Part shown: positions 1 through 11,889 of the stretch, in pieces | Numbering within the stretch: the stretch's first letter is position 1 | Layout: the number at the start of each line of letters is the position of its first letter | Source: Glossina fuscipes | Lineage: Eukaryota > Arthropoda > Insecta > Diptera > Glossinidae | DNA: 64,000 nt | Assembly: GCF_014805625.2 (NCBI RefSeq) | Contig: NW_023998421.1 | Location: 8,570,447-8,634,446, forward strand | Direction of reading: 5' to 3' | Position numbers and translations under genes: made by a program | Notes under the pieces: model-generated | Seen by the model: only the letters and a program-made list of their open reading frames with translations | What the model was told of the DNA's origin: nothing | Databases searched by the model: none

Positions 1-118
1 TCACGATTTTCCCGGAAGAATGGTGGTCTACCGTGCCTATAGCTAACGAGAATCGTAGGAGCTTCAAGAAGATTAATTTTTGTGCAATTGACTGTTATTT
101 GAATGGAAAGTTCAAAGA

Positions 119-120
<2 letters not shown>

Positions 121-150
<30 letters not shown>

Positions 151-152
151 GG
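121..152. repeat. (GA)n microsatellite
   Basis: About eleven perfect AG dinucleotides followed by an imperfect AAAGAGAGGG end. It gives rise to a meaningless Arg/Glu-rich open frame. Confidence 0.95.
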
Positions 153-301
153 TTTCAAAAGGGGCAACTTTTTGTCTATAGATACACTTTAAAACAATAT
201 ATCGAAAATGTTCGAGTCCGTTCCCGTACGTGTTATCATTGTAACAAATTTGAGGAAGATAGTTTGGCTTACAGTTTTGAAATGTATCACAGGGATGTTC
301 T

Positions 302-450
302 TATATCTTACACCATTTGCAGTACAAGGGGACATTAAGTTTGTGCGAATATACATATAACACTTGAGATAGACCCATCTTTTGTCATACCGAAACTAAT
401 TCTGGTTCGATTTAAGCTTTCTCGTCCGTTCGCCGTCTTGTTGCTTCTGC
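302..450 (+). repeat. Dispersed repeat family A, partial copy
   Basis: Carries the 5' modules of the family: a TACACCATTTGCAGTACAAG start, a TTGAGATAGACCCATCTTTT module and a degraded CGTCCGTTCGCCGTCTTG in place of the usual TCTGTCCGTC run. The first two modules recur closely near 42,025-42,110. The downstream half of the family unit is missing here. Confidence 0.6.
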
Positions 451-2547
451 TATTTTGATCAAATTTCGCAAATTACACTTTTCGCTAAAAACTCTTTGCC
501 TGATTAATCATAAAGTAATTTTCTCAGTTTCTTTTAAAACACGACGTTCAAGGCACTACTTCTACTTCTTCTTAGTGCAAAAGTGAGCTGGTTTTCAAGT
601 TGAGAGGAAGCATTTTTCAATCAAATTTTATAAACCACGGAATTGATTCTCTCATCATAGCCTTATTCGCTAGCACATATTTTCGTGTAAATAAGAGTGT
701 GCCGATGCATGAAGTAATTATCTGAGTTATTTTTAATATATTCTCTCTGAGACGTCAAAGGGCTTATATTTGTTGAAAGTTTTTCGAAACCATCCTTTAA
801 TCTGTAAACATAAGTGTTGTTTACATGTTTGTTTCTGTATTAGTTGCTGTTCATTCAAAGGGTTTTTTAAGTGAGTGTAAGCGTAAACTGATAATACTTT
901 GCGGTAATATGCTTATGTTGTGAGATAAGTTTTATCTTTGATTTTTTTCTTATTCTTCACTAACTAACGAGCAAAAAGTTGTGTTTGAGTTAGGACGAAT
1001 ATTTTGATGCCTCCTAACAACCAAATTGAAAAGAAAAACAAGTAAAAATATTATATATGCGGTTGCAGCCCGAATTTTTTATATCCATCACTGTTATCCC
1101 ACTTTTGTAGAATAGTTTTGTGGATACTACACAGCTGAGCGGGCGGACAGATGGATACTGGACGAATTTGAAATGTACCAAGAACTTATTTACCTTGAGG
1201 AGTTTTTGAAGTTTGCTTCAGCATATTATAAAGGTATTGCGGACAAATTAAATTACGGCACACTATAACACTGGGTAGGCATGGTCAATTTTTGCCACTT
1301 TTGTCTTTTAGAATATACGATTAACTTTTTGTAGATATATATATGATATGTATATATATATGAGTAATGGGTAAAAAGACAATTTTCCACTCCTTTGGAG
1401 ATGTTGAAGTGTTCTGCATTGGATAATGGTGTTGCTTTTACGACTACCCGTTTTGGCCTTGTTCTCGACAACACACATACTTTTTATATAGATAAAGGCA
1501 TTTATGCTGAAAATCACTTTCATATGCATTTAATCTGATTAAAAATTAATTCTTTCATTTAGTAATCGACTATTTATATCTCCATATCACATAACTTTTG
1601 AATTGGCTCATTGCATTTAATTCATGCAACGGTTGCCATTGAAGTTCGCAAAATCAACAATTTTTGTTATTTTTAGAGAATAAAATGTTTACATACATAT
1701 GCATGCATTCATAAAATTTGCATTTCAATTCATGTTTCAAAATATCACTCAATAATTATGTGTAAAGCCATTATCAGCAGGGAAAAAAAGTGAATACTCA
1801 ACGATTCAACTCACAATTAGGTCGAAATAATTTAATTCATATCATGTCCACATATACAAATGACAAATAAACATATATTTTATATAGTTATTATCCAGGC
1901 CTAATTGCATAAATGTGAACAACAGGCAATTTTGATTTTTATATTTATATGCTGCTGCTCAGTGAAATTTATTTTCCAGTAAATGTGAATGAAACACGCT
2001 TCTCCTTGAGAACGCTACAGAAACATGTTTCCGTTTTTTTTGTGTCTAAAATGGAATAATTTCGACTAGTGGCTTATGCGGCTTCAACAAAATGTTGAGC
2101 CGTGCTATACATCGCACTTGCCAAAAAGATTATGCGATAGTTTGGCAACTCTGCGCGTGTCTTGTAGTCGCGTTTTTATTCTATCAACAAATATTTCAAT
2201 TTTTTTTAGTTGTATTTCTTAGCTTTTTGCTTTATTCGTGTTTAAATTTAAAAAATTCTCTAAAAGAATAAAGTGTGAATTTATTGTATATGAATTTATT
2301 AACCATTTATGTGAAAAAATCATTTTGGTTTATTGTAAGCAACAATTGAGCTCTTGGTAAAAGTCTCTCTTTTTGCCTTTTAATCTGTGTTTACAGTTTC
2401 CGTTAGTTTTCGCTCTATATTTACAGTGGGCAGGGAAGTGAGAAATTTGCTTTAATTTTCCTGAAAATTTGTGCCGTCGAAAAATTATTTTTTTTTTGTT
2501 TTTCTTTTTCGTTTTTTTTCCTTCATAAGCTACTTTTTTTGTATTCA

Positions 2548-3609
2548 ATGGACATGGATTGTTTATTTACTCCATGTCGTGCGAAAACTGGCCCTGAATC
2601 TGAACGATTCATTTCTTGCTGGTTGTGTGATCGTTTTGGACATGCAAAGTGTGCTGGTATTACCGGCCGTGCTGCTGATGCAGTCCTTGACCCTTCTAAA
2701 GGTTTACGATGGTCATGTCCTGACTGTAGAAAGCGGGACATTGATTTCTACAAACTCTTCACGGAGACGAGAAATTGTTTCTCAGATTTGAGCAAAAATC
2801 TCGGCTCTGTGTGGGAGAAGTTTGAATTAATCAAGACTAGGTTTGATGAATGTCGGTATATTGCGCAGTCATCTTCCTCTCCAGCTAACGTAGTCTCAAC
2901 GCGTAGCGTAGCGTGTGGTTCGTCACCTCCTAAGTCCGTTTCGTTGGTGCAAGTTAGCGATTCCCTAAAGGCTACAAATAATGTTAGTGTTTCTGCTACG
3001 GCTGAGTCTGTTGGTAACATAGATGTTACAAATAGTCCGAGAAGTCCTTCTGGCTTGAGCTATGCTGAAGTGGCAAGGGTATCTCCTCCCATAGATGTCA
3101 CTCAATCTTCTCAGGCGTCATCGCCCAAAACTAATAAGGGTAATAGTAAATCGTCCTCTCCTCCTCGCTGTTCGGGTGTAAATGCTGGTCGCCAAACTGA
3201 GCAAGCTGCTCGTGCAAGTGTGGTTACCCCCTCTATATTTTCCCCAACTCATAACTCCCCATCCGTTAACCCGGCTGCTCCCAGTACTGATGACATATGC
3301 TTGAAGGCAGTTCCTCCCAGAAAGGCCATATTTGTGTCAAGACTGGCACCAGATACATCTGTTGAAAACATAAGGGGTTATCTGGCTGCGAAAGCCCCTT
3401 CTGTCAATTTAAAGCGAGTTAGTATTTTCAAACTGGGTCCTTCTCAATCTAGAGCTATCTCATCTTTTAAAATTCTAGTTCCGACCGAAAATATGGATTT
3501 GATTTTAAATAAAACTTTGTGGCCGGTTGGATCATTAATTAAGGAATTTATCCCTCGGGACCAACCCCGTAATGCGAATGCATTAGCTCTTTCCCCTTCA
3601 AAAAACTAA
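2548..3609 (+). CDS. CR1-type ORF1 protein with N-terminal PHD zinc finger
   Basis: 353 residues, intact. The open frame extends a few codons further upstream from a TTG, but the first ATG is at 2548 and is taken as the start. Residues 5-60 form a C4HC3 PHD finger: C5, C10, C24, C27, H32, C35, C57, C60. The middle (about 100-250) is Ser/Thr/Pro-rich and of low complexity. The C-terminal part (about 265-345) has beta-alpha-beta character with a KAIFVSRL-like first strand and resembles the RRM-like nucleic-acid-binding domain of insect LINE ORF1 proteins. By family analogy it binds element RNA in the transposition particle; the PHD finger may contact chromatin or have been adapted to RNA binding. 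It ends in TAA three bases before the first ORF2 codon used here. Confidence 0.85.
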   Translation: MDMDCLFTPCRAKTGPESERFISCWLCDRFGHAKCAGITGRAADAVLDPSKGLRWSCPDCRKRDIDFYKLFTETRNCFSDLSKNLGSVWEKFELIKTRFDECRYIAQSSSSPANVVSTRSVACGSSPPKSVSLVQVSDSLKATNNVSVSATAESVGNIDVTNSPRSPSGLSYAEVARVSPPIDVTQSSQASSPKTNKGNSKSSSPPRCSGVNAGRQTEQAARASVVTPSIFSPTHNSPSVNPAAPSTDDICLKAVPPRKAIFVSRLAPDTSVENIRGYLAAKAPSVNLKRVSIFKLGPSQSRAISSFKILVPTENMDLILNKTLWPVGSLIKEFIPRDQPRNANALALSPSKN

Positions 3610-3611
3610 AT

Positions 3612-6600
3612 ACTTCTTCAGCCTCATTTTCTCTCATTTATCAAAATGTTAGGGGCCTAAACTCAAAAATTCGTTCTACCTTCCTAAATTCAGTGAGTAC
3701 GGAGTTTTCCTGTCTGGTCTTCACTGAAACATGGCTGAAGCCAGTTCTACATTCGTCGGAACTTTTCCATAATTCGTTTCAAGTTTTCAGAAACGATCGT
3801 TTGTATCGCAATGATGGTGGTGTTTTAATTGCTATTTCTACGGCACTCCCCACCTATTCGTTTGAATTTCCAACTACTCCCGATGTTGAATTTATCGCCA
3901 TTCGAGTGAAATTTCCTAACAAACACTTATATGTGACCTGCTCCTATATTCCCCCAAATTCGGATATCTCTGTATATAAGAAACAGGCCGCCCTCATTTG
4001 TGAAGTGGCCAAGCAATCTAAACCTACCGATATAGTCCTAGCGTTGGGTGACTTCAACTTGCCTCAAGTCAATTGGTTTTACAGTGATAGTTCTGGCTGT
4101 TTGATTCCTTCCTCAACATCTGATAAAGCCGTTGTGTTCTTCAATGAATTATTTGATAATAATTTAGTTCAATACAATGGTACCCCTAATTGTAATGGGA
4201 GATTTCTTGATCTCTGCTTTGCAAATTTTCCTGAGGTTTGCGTTAATCGTTGTTTTCCGTTTAGTTTACCTGAGGATCCATATCATCCAGCATTGGGTGT
4301 TTCCTTTCATTACAAGTTTGTTGGTTCGTTGAACCTCTATAACGCTCCAAATTCAAATTTTTCATATCAACGTTATGATTTCCATAAAATCAATGTTTCC
4401 ATACTAAAATCACATCTTTCTCATTTTGTGCTCGATTTCTCTGAGGGAAGCATTGATAGCTTACTGTCGTCGTTCTACAATGTATTAAATCAAGCTATTT
4501 CTGCATCCGTTCCGATCAAGCAGTCCCGTCCTCGAAGTAAGGATCCCCCGTGGTTTAATAAGACAATTAAATACTACAAGAATAGGAAAAACAAGTTGTT
4601 CAAAAAATTTTCGAAAAGTGGTTCTTCTTTCGACTATTTCGCTTACTCTGTTGCAAGGCATAAATTTAATTCCCTCAACCGCCAATACTACTGCAGATAC
4701 CTTCAGTTTGTTAAATCCTCCTTGTTTGCTAACCCTAAATACTTTTTTAAGTTCGTTAATTCCAAAAGAAAAATCTCCATAAATCCGTCGTTTGTGTCTT
4801 TTAATGGCTCCGAGTCCTCGGATGATTTTGAATCCTCAAATCTCTTTGCGGAATGCTTCCGACAGAACTTCTCAACTGCCAATTTTGATTTATCGGAAAA
4901 TTATCCATATTCGATTTCTAATTCGGCTTCAATTCCTAACTTTGTTATATCGGAAAATGACGGTTTTGAAGGATTGATCTCTCTGAAATATAATTGTTCG
5001 CCTGTCTTGTCTTTGAATTTAGGTGTTTTCCCTTTGTGTTGGAAGACTTCTTTCCTTATTCCTATTCACAAAAGTGGTAGTAGGCAACTTGTAGAGAACT
5101 ACAGAGGCATCGCCAAGTTGAGTGTCTTACCTAAACTGTTCGAGCGAATTGTGGCTCAGCATATAGCCTTTTCCATGAAATTGTATATTTCTCCTTTCCA
5201 GCATGGTTTTCGAAAGGGAAGATCTACGGTGACCAATCTGTTGGAGTTTACTTCTCATGTTTTCAAGGCTTTTTCTAGTGGTTCTCGCACTGATGTCATT
5301 TACACCGACTTTAGCAAGGCGTTTGATATGGTTTCTTAGATTTAAAATCCAGACCTTTGGCTTTCCTCTCTTCTTAGTTGAATGGTTAAGCTCTTATCTG
5401 TATGGTAGATCATTCAGGGTTTTGTTTAACCTCATTACCTCGGATGAATTTCCCGTGACGTCTGGCGTACCTCAAGGTAGCCACTTGGGACCTATTTTAT
5501 TTAATCTTTACATCAATGATTTGCCCTCCGGGATTAAATTCAGTAAGATTTTAATGTATGCTGATGATGTGAAACTGTTTACTTCTTTTTCCGTAGAATC
5601 GCAATCACATCATCTTCAAAGTGATTTGAACAATTTGGTTGCATGGTGCTCCCTCAATCTTCTGAAGCTAAATCTAAATAAATGTAAGAAGCTTTCTTTC
5701 TTAAGAAGGAAGTCGTTTAGTACCCAATACTTCATTGATTCGCACAGGTTGGAAGACGTCGATTCGTTCATAGATTTAGGCGTTCTATTCGATTATAGGT
5801 TACGTTTCAATTTGCATATTGAGTCCTCGTTAAGCAAAGCTAGGTCCGCTCTTGGTTTTATAAAGAGGTGGTCCAAAGAGCTTGATGATCCTTATATTAC
5901 TAAAAGGCTTTACACGTGTTTGGTTAGACCTATTCTTGAGTATGCCTCTGTTGTGTGGTCTCCTTCGTATAGATGCTACGTAGGTTCAATTGAATCTATA
6001 CAAAAGCAATTCTTGCTGTTTGCCCTTAGGAATTTGGGTTGGGACCCGATTTCCCCTCTTCCACCCTATGAAAATAGGTTGCTTCTGTTATCCTTACCGT
6101 CACTCGAGAAACGTAGATTTGTTCTTGGGGTTTCCTTCCTAATCAAATTAATAAATGGTGCAATTGATTCGCCCGCATTACTTCGTGAGATTTGCTTTAA
6201 TGTTCCTAACCGCTTCTCTAGGCACTTTATGTTGATAAAGCTTAGTCAATGCAAATATAACTTTAAACTGTTTAACCCGCTCAGAGTTGCTTGCAAGAAC
6301 CTAAATGATGTCTATCATCTATTCTCATTAACGGACTCTTTAAAGTCCATTAAAGCAATATTGCTCAACAAGCGCGATTTACCTATATCGTACTTAAACT
6401 TATTTAACCTTAGATTTTGTCATTATGAGTCGAAAATTAATTTGTTGTTAACAATTATCGGTTGCCAAGCTTATGCATGTTTGCGATGGCTTAGGGGTTC
6501 ACTTGCAATTTGGTCCTGTATCGGTTGTGGGTGTGGCTCTATGCTAATTGTGTACATGCTTTTTTTTTTTCCTCCTTATTTGTTTTATTGTACTTATACT

Positions 6601-6615
6601 AAGTTTTATTATTAA
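3612..6615 (+). pseudogene. CR1-type ORF2: AP-like endonuclease + reverse transcriptase, disrupted
   Basis: The frame is open from 3573, overlaps the ORF1 end and contains no ATG before the endonuclease begins, so it was probably translated by reinitiation or a non-ATG start. Endonuclease landmarks: QNVRGLN at 3642-3662, the ETWL motif near 3726, GDFN at 4047-4058, and an EDPYHP motif near 4275 supplying the late Asp/His pair. Reverse-transcriptase landmarks: GFRKGRST near 5206, FSKAFD near 5315 (motif A), PQGSHLGP near 5470 (motif B), YADD at 5557-5568 (motif C), then the thumb region to the stop at 6613-6615. Two lesions are visible. Around 5003 the frame jumps from NCSP straight to LSLNLG, so the GPDG-type segment of the palm is missing in frame. 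At 5337 a small deletion right after motif A shifts the frame from phase 0 to phase 1 and creates an immediate TAG. Confidence 0.85.
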
Positions 6616-6691
6616 ATAATTTTAAGATTTACTTAAGAGTCAATTGAACTTGACTGCCATTTTGTTTTAGTTGAGTTTCTTGTATAAGTGG

Positions 6692-6714
6692 AATAAATAA
6701 ATAAATAAATAAAT
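6692..6714 (+). repeat. (AAAT)n 3' tail of the CR1 element
   Basis: Five to six AAAT units starting in GGAATAAATAAA; contains the AATAAA signal and marks the 3' end of the element. A short simple-repeat tail rather than poly(A) is typical of CR1 elements. Confidence 0.8.
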
Positions 6715-9524
6715 ACAATTTTATCAGGCTTGCTTCTTTGGAGATATGCTGTGCTATTGGCTTACTCCACTAAGCCACGAGCCCTCAATGATTTTAGTCG
6801 CTAAGAATACTCATGTTATTGGTGTAATAAGAGTAGATTTATATGAGAAAGTGGCAGATGTTGGTGTCCAAGGATTGAATTTTCACCAAACTCTAGAAGC
6901 GACCATTTACACGAAATAATTGTTAAACCAAACTTGCTTGAACCAATATCTGAACTAATAGAAAATGCATCTCGATATCTTTCACCGTTTCATTGTTATT
7001 ACAAATGAAAAAAAAAAAAAACATTTAATGCCCTATCTACTACTCACCGTAAATACGCTGTTAGAATAAAGTGAATTCTTTGACACATTTTTTATTTGAT
7101 ATGTTAGGTAAGTAAGTAATTCTCTGAGTTCCTTTGATCAAACGGAAAAGTTGATAATTTCAAGAAAAAACCAAAATATTATTTATTTCGTTAATTGTGT
7201 ATCATAAACTAGAGTGATTCCGTGCGGGAAGACAACTGGCTTTTGTAGGTTGTATACAAAAGCACCCAGTTCCTTAAGTGGGCTTAAGTGGGTAAGAAAG
7301 GACGCTCTACTTGAAAAGACAACACGTGTATAGATTTTATTTATTAGCAAGACTATTGTTTGCTGAGGGAAGGATAGGAACAGGTTCTAGGTTAATGCTG
7401 CTAACGTTCTCGAGAGCACTTTCGTCTTATACGGTGGAACGTCATCATAGTGAAAGTTCACAACGATTTTTGTGATGGATTGAAACAAACCGTAGAAGCA
7501 CATAGAGGGAGCATGCGAGCGGAGTGTGGCTTACACACTACACCGTAACGGATTATATATTTCGCTTAAGTATAAGAGGTTATGTAAACAACTTAACTCA
7601 CCTAAAAGAGTTCAGAGTGCTTAAATTTTTCGGAGTAATCTGAAAAGTCGTCTCCTATCGCGACGAAATCATTTCTTAACTGCCGGCATAACTTATAGGA
7701 GTCGATTGAATTGAATTACATGTGTCTACCAGTTAGTCCAGTGCACAACAAATGTCTGAACTGCTCATAAAGTCAACAGACAATCAAGCGATCACTTTTA
7801 AGGCCCGGTATAATTACACATTTGCCACACAGGCAACCCATTTTACAGCTGCTCCATAACACAATGTCAATGATGTGTAGTGTTTTTATTATTGTTGCTC
7901 AAACTTCTTTTTTACTCTCTGCTGGAATGCTCTTTCCGATGTGGTGTAGTGTTTGTTTATTGCTATTGTAACTGATGGTGTTTTTGTTGCTATGACTGCC
8001 GCTACGGATTACTGAGATTGTTATTATTGCTAATGAGTCTCTATTACTGCTGGTGTTGTCGCGGCTTTTGTTTATTTACTAAGAGAAATTATCGATTAAT
8101 GCAGTTTGCAATTTCAGTATTTAAGTATTTAAAGCTCTTTAGCTCTCATGTGCGCACATTTTTGCCCGCGAACAGTTTTCGCCGCCAAGTACTTAAAAGT
8201 TTTAATAATTTACAAATGTTATACTAACAGTTATGTGGCGTTGAACTACAGACCATCCAACAAAGAAGTCACCCACAAGTCAACCCGAAGATATTTGGAA
8301 ATTATCTCCTTAATTACTGGATTTTGCAAAGTATTTCTTAGTTTTAGAAAAGAAGGCTTTTCAACAGGTTTACCAGGAGGTGTTTTCATATGTAAAACCA
8401 ATTTAATTTAAACTTGATCGTAGTTGCATAAATTAGCTTCCGCCGTTTTTTTTTTCAACATTTAAGACTTTATTGTAAGCATTGAGTATACATTTACTTT
8501 TCAAAGTATTGTTTGTTGCTGGTCATTACTCGCCGCCATGTTTCGAATTACGCATCGGAGGAACTGTTCACGATCCGAGTGTCATCCAATTTATAATTTG
8601 GCGCTAGTCAGCCAAACGAAACAAGTCAGGGTGAGCAATATCTGGGAAAAATGACGGATAGGGCTCGGAATTCGAAAGGAATTTGAAAGCTTGTAAGCAT
8701 TTATTTAAAATTTTTACTTATACTGGTATAGATTTAAAAACTTTTTAATAACTTTTGTGTATTTTACATATACAAAAATAAACAGGAAAATTGTTATTGC
8801 TTCATATAACCTTGTTAGCAAAGCCTGAGCGTTCAACCGAACAAGCAAACAGACATCTGTATAAATATGAATACAAATTTGTAAAGTTTTCTGTTGAAAA
8901 AAGAGACAACTTAAACAAAACATAACTAAATGATGACAAGCATACACCAATAATGAATATTGTACAGGTCTTATATTGATATATATGACATATATATGAA
9001 GTCAATGCATTAAAAATATATATGTGTTGTTATCGATTTATGCCAGGAACTCATTTTCGCACATGCGAATGTATGCTTATGAAAACGGTATGCTTTTATC
9101 TCTTTTCGGATCGTTTGCGGTATCGCTCTGCTTGATGACCAGCCGCTACTGATTGTCTACATATTTACGGATTGTTATAATATATTATTATTATTATTAT
9201 TTTTTTTACTGTTTGCTTATGTATCATTTTCATGATTAATTATTATAAATCATTAATAGATTTCATTAACAGAAAACAATGGGCAATTAATTATTTTATC
9301 TCTACCATCTGAACTGATGTATTATATATCACACATGTCATATGTGTGCAAAACATAATATGCCGCGCAGGCAATGCAAATGAATGGCGTAAAACAACAT
9401 TTTCTTATTATTTTTTAATGATGATTACGATCGTCAAATCTAGTATAGAAGCGCAAGCTTCTCAATCTTCTCAGATTAAGATAACAAGTGACAAGGCTGT
9501 CTCCAAAATCTTCCTCAATTTCCA
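6715..9524. other. Non-coding region, no gene seen
   Basis: Contains an A-run near 7009-7022, an 8-bp-stem hairpin GCTTTTGT...ACAAAAGC near 7231, a short direct duplication of AAGTGGGCTTAAGTGGG near 7277, and a TTA microsatellite near 9182-9200. Open frames are short with no recognisable protein content. Confidence 0.5.
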
Positions 9525-9790
9525 AATACCTTACACAACTGTTGTTAACGAGTTTTCAAAATAAGACGTTATATGGGAAGTGGTCCAATTCGAACCATTT
9601 TTAACAGCAAGCGTGCTTGAGTCAAATCCCGTCATTGTACCGAATTTCATCAGAATATCAAAGAATTTTAGAATCTAGGTTGAACAGAAAAACCAAGACG
9701 GAGAGGCTGACAGACATGCTTAGAACAAATCAGAAAGTTATGGCAAATACACGTAAGCCATTATAAAATCCGATAAGGACGAATGGACGG
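9525..9790 (-). repeat. Dispersed repeat family A, minus-strand copy
   Basis: Read on the minus strand it holds the family modules in order: a decayed CTGTCAGCC run, ATTTTGATGAAATTCGGTAC-like text, TTGAAAATGGTTCG-like text and TTTTGAAAA near the end. It aligns by eye with copies at 53,205 and 17,060. Confidence 0.65.
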
Positions 9791-10259
9791 ATCATAACGT
9801 ATATGTTCGTCGTAGCGAGTTAACTAAAAGCTTATGTAAATCCTTAATTTATTTTACAGATTCAGACTGCAATTGAAAAAGTGTATAATTAGTTAACTTG
9901 CACTCCGTGCGAATAAGAAGAATTAACCTATCAATCCTTCGATAATAGCCTTTGTCTTTAAATCGATCAATGAATACTTACGCAACTTTGGACGTGTCTT
10001 CTTCATCTCTCACCTTTCAGACAGTTTAAACATAAGTTCGTCACATTAATATGCAACCAATGTCCTCACATCATGAATCGGAAAGAAGAAAAAAGAATTC
10101 GCGAGTTGTATTGACTTATATATCGGAATAATTTTGTTTAAATTGAATAATAATTAAATAATTCTGCGGTTCTTCCGTTTTAATGATGCATTCAGTTCAC
10201 TTGGAAGGTTGTGTTGGATTATATTACCAAATTTTTGTATGACGATGAGTAAAAAGCAT

Positions 10260-10345
10260 GCGACGCCAAACATTTCAACGGTGCTCGGTATGCGAGATTC
10301 CGCTCTAGCCGAATATAATCTTCTTAGTTGTTTTTTCCTAAAAGG
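10260..10345 (+). repeat. Dispersed repeat family B, tail fragment
   Basis: GGTATGCGAGATTCCGCTCTAGCCGAATATAATCTTCTTAGTTG recurs in diverged form at 11,780-11,825 (GGTATAAGAGATTCGG...), where it closes a longer family-B copy. The GATTCGG...GCCGAA core is a short hairpin. Confidence 0.5.
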
Positions 10346-10621
10346 AATTCTGACATTAATGAACGGACTTCATCATAATCATTACAATCATGTTTTTATA
10401 TGTAAACGTTTAGCAAAACATATTTGAACGATATTTGCAGCATACTCTGAAAAGAAAGCAAGAACAGACAGGAGAGAGAAGTAGTAAAATAAATAAAAAT
10501 TTTAGAAGAATACAACTATAAAAAAACACTCATATGAAAAGTAAACATAAATGGTAAGTGCACACGTTCTCAAAGTCCATGTTTTTTATATGTCAAATTG
10601 TACGAAAGATAGTAAAAAACA

Positions 10622-10775
10622 TAAACCGCTGAACCGAATCCATGCAAATGTCAAAATATGATATGGATGTACGTGTTTACGTCGACTTGATCGTATAGTA
10701 TGTGTGTGTGGCTTGTATCGCATCACTCATAGTATATTATTAGTGCATAATGCATGGATTCCGTTCAGCGGTTAA
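10622..10775. mobile_element. MITE-like element with about 22-bp terminal inverted repeats and TAA flanks
   Basis: The ends ACCGCTGAAC... (10625-10646) and ...GTTCAGCGGT (10751-10772) are inverted repeats of 22 bp with one mismatch. Directly outside lie TAA (10622-10624) and TAA (10773-10775), a 3-bp direct repeat that fits the TWA target preference of PIF/Harbinger elements. The 148-bp body has no coding capacity and includes a GT-rich middle. Interpretation as a non-autonomous Harbinger-type MITE is inference from TIR plus flank; an unrelated large hairpin is the alternative. Confidence 0.65.
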
Positions 10776-11149
10776 GAAAGGCCGCTAAATACTCTAAGTA
10801 TTTTAGAGAAAAATTCGAAAGAGGCTAACGCAACAACTGATATGACCTGTATCTTTGCAATTGTTTGCTACGAATTCGAAACCTTGTCCACTTGTTTACT
10901 TTCGAACTCAGACATTTCTCTTTTAAATGTAAACTTAAAGGCTACAGCCATGCAAATGTGGCGTTACTTAATACACAACCACATGCACATACAGTTTGCT
11001 TTCATTTAATCATTTGTCCGTGTGAAATACAATTGTTTTTATTTCATCATTTCAATCAGTTAACGCTAAATTTGTTAAAAATTCCACATTTATATGACGC
11101 TTCTATGGGAATTTCATCGTAAAATCCATGCATTTTTTTTATGAAGAAT
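10776..11149. other. Non-coding, no feature seen
   Basis: AT-rich sequence between the MITE-like element and the family-B repeat. The open frame near 10,865-11,122 shows no recognisable domain. Confidence 0.4.
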
Positions 11150-11825
11150 GAGTGGAATGAAGAGTATATTCATTTTGTCGAAACGGTTGCGCATATATAT
11201 ATATGTGTATATATTTTTGACCAGAATCAAATTCTGAATCAATTTAAGCATGTTCGTCTGTCCGTCCATCTGGTTGTCCATCTGTATGTCTGTCCGTCTT
11301 TGTAATGTCAAAAATATGAAGCTATCGACTTCGAATTTGGGAGAGCAATGGAATTTCTTGCACGCAGAATGGTATTAAGAATGGGCGAAATCGGTTGAAT
11401 GACCAGTCTACAGTATTACGTAGAGTAGAGTTTCTCAAAAGGAAGAAATAGTTGCTTTTTGCATCGTTACTCATCAAAAGTAGCAGATAAATGTGCAAAC
11501 ATTTGAACGCATATTCTATGGAGAATGTTGTACAAAAAAGGAAAATATTGGCCACGCCTATCTATGTAGTGTATCAAAATTTAATTTTTCTTCCAATAAC
11601 TTTATGACACGTATAAACGAGCTTCTAAAACCCCATAAAGTATATCAACTATTAGCCACTTTCAATTCTGGAAGTTGCCTAAGCATACTCGTCTGTCTAC
11701 ACAGCTATGCAGTGCCATTACAGAGCATGAAAGCTTAGCTCTTTTCCTTTTTTTGTCTTTTTTAGAATAACATTGATAGGTATAAGAGATTCGGCCACGA
11801 CCGTATATTATTTTCCTTCTTGTTA
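11150..11825 (+). repeat. Dispersed repeat family B copy
   Basis: Starts near a CTGTCCGTCCATCTGG run, continues through AATTTGGGAGAGCAATGG and GAATGGGCGAAATCGGTTGA, and ends in the AAGAGATTCGGCCACGACCG hairpin tail followed by CTTCTTGTT. The section 11,625-11,705 (CCCCATAAAG...TTAGCCACTTTC...) matches 61,000-61,070. This looks like a decayed non-coding interspersed repeat. Confidence 0.55.
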
Positions 11826-11889
11826 TCATGTTAAGGATTTTGTTTCTAAAAAAAATTTTACTACGGAAATAATTATTCGCTACATGACT

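Larger units (their letters stand above)
1..2149. other. Non-coding flank upstream of the CR1 element
   Basis: AT-rich sequence with no open frame that looks coding. It holds a GA microsatellite (121-152), one family-A dispersed repeat copy (about 302-450) and short TA-rich runs near 1335-1365. Open frames on both strands are short and driven by base composition. I see no RNA gene or promoter that I can support. Confidence 0.6.
2150..6714 (+). mobile_element. CR1-clade non-LTR (LINE) retrotransposon, nearly full length, inactive
   Basis: Two consecutive frames encode a PHD-finger ORF1 and an endonuclease plus reverse-transcriptase ORF2, followed by a 3' end made of AAAT repeats (6692-6714). 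This order, the QNVRGLN / GDFN / YHP endonuclease motifs and the FSKAFD / PQGSHLGP / YADD polymerase motifs fit the CR1 group of the Jockey superfamily. The 5' boundary is not defined; the 5' leader appears to begin between about 2150 and 2330. I found no convincing target-site duplication, which is usual for CR1. ORF2 carries two lesions, so this copy cannot move by itself. Clade assignment is from motif style only; Jockey or another close clade is possible. Confidence 0.85.

Noticed and set aside
33..338. 101-codon plus-strand open frame at the window start
   Set aside because: Runs through the GA microsatellite and into a dispersed repeat; starts mid-sequence with no domain or conserved content.
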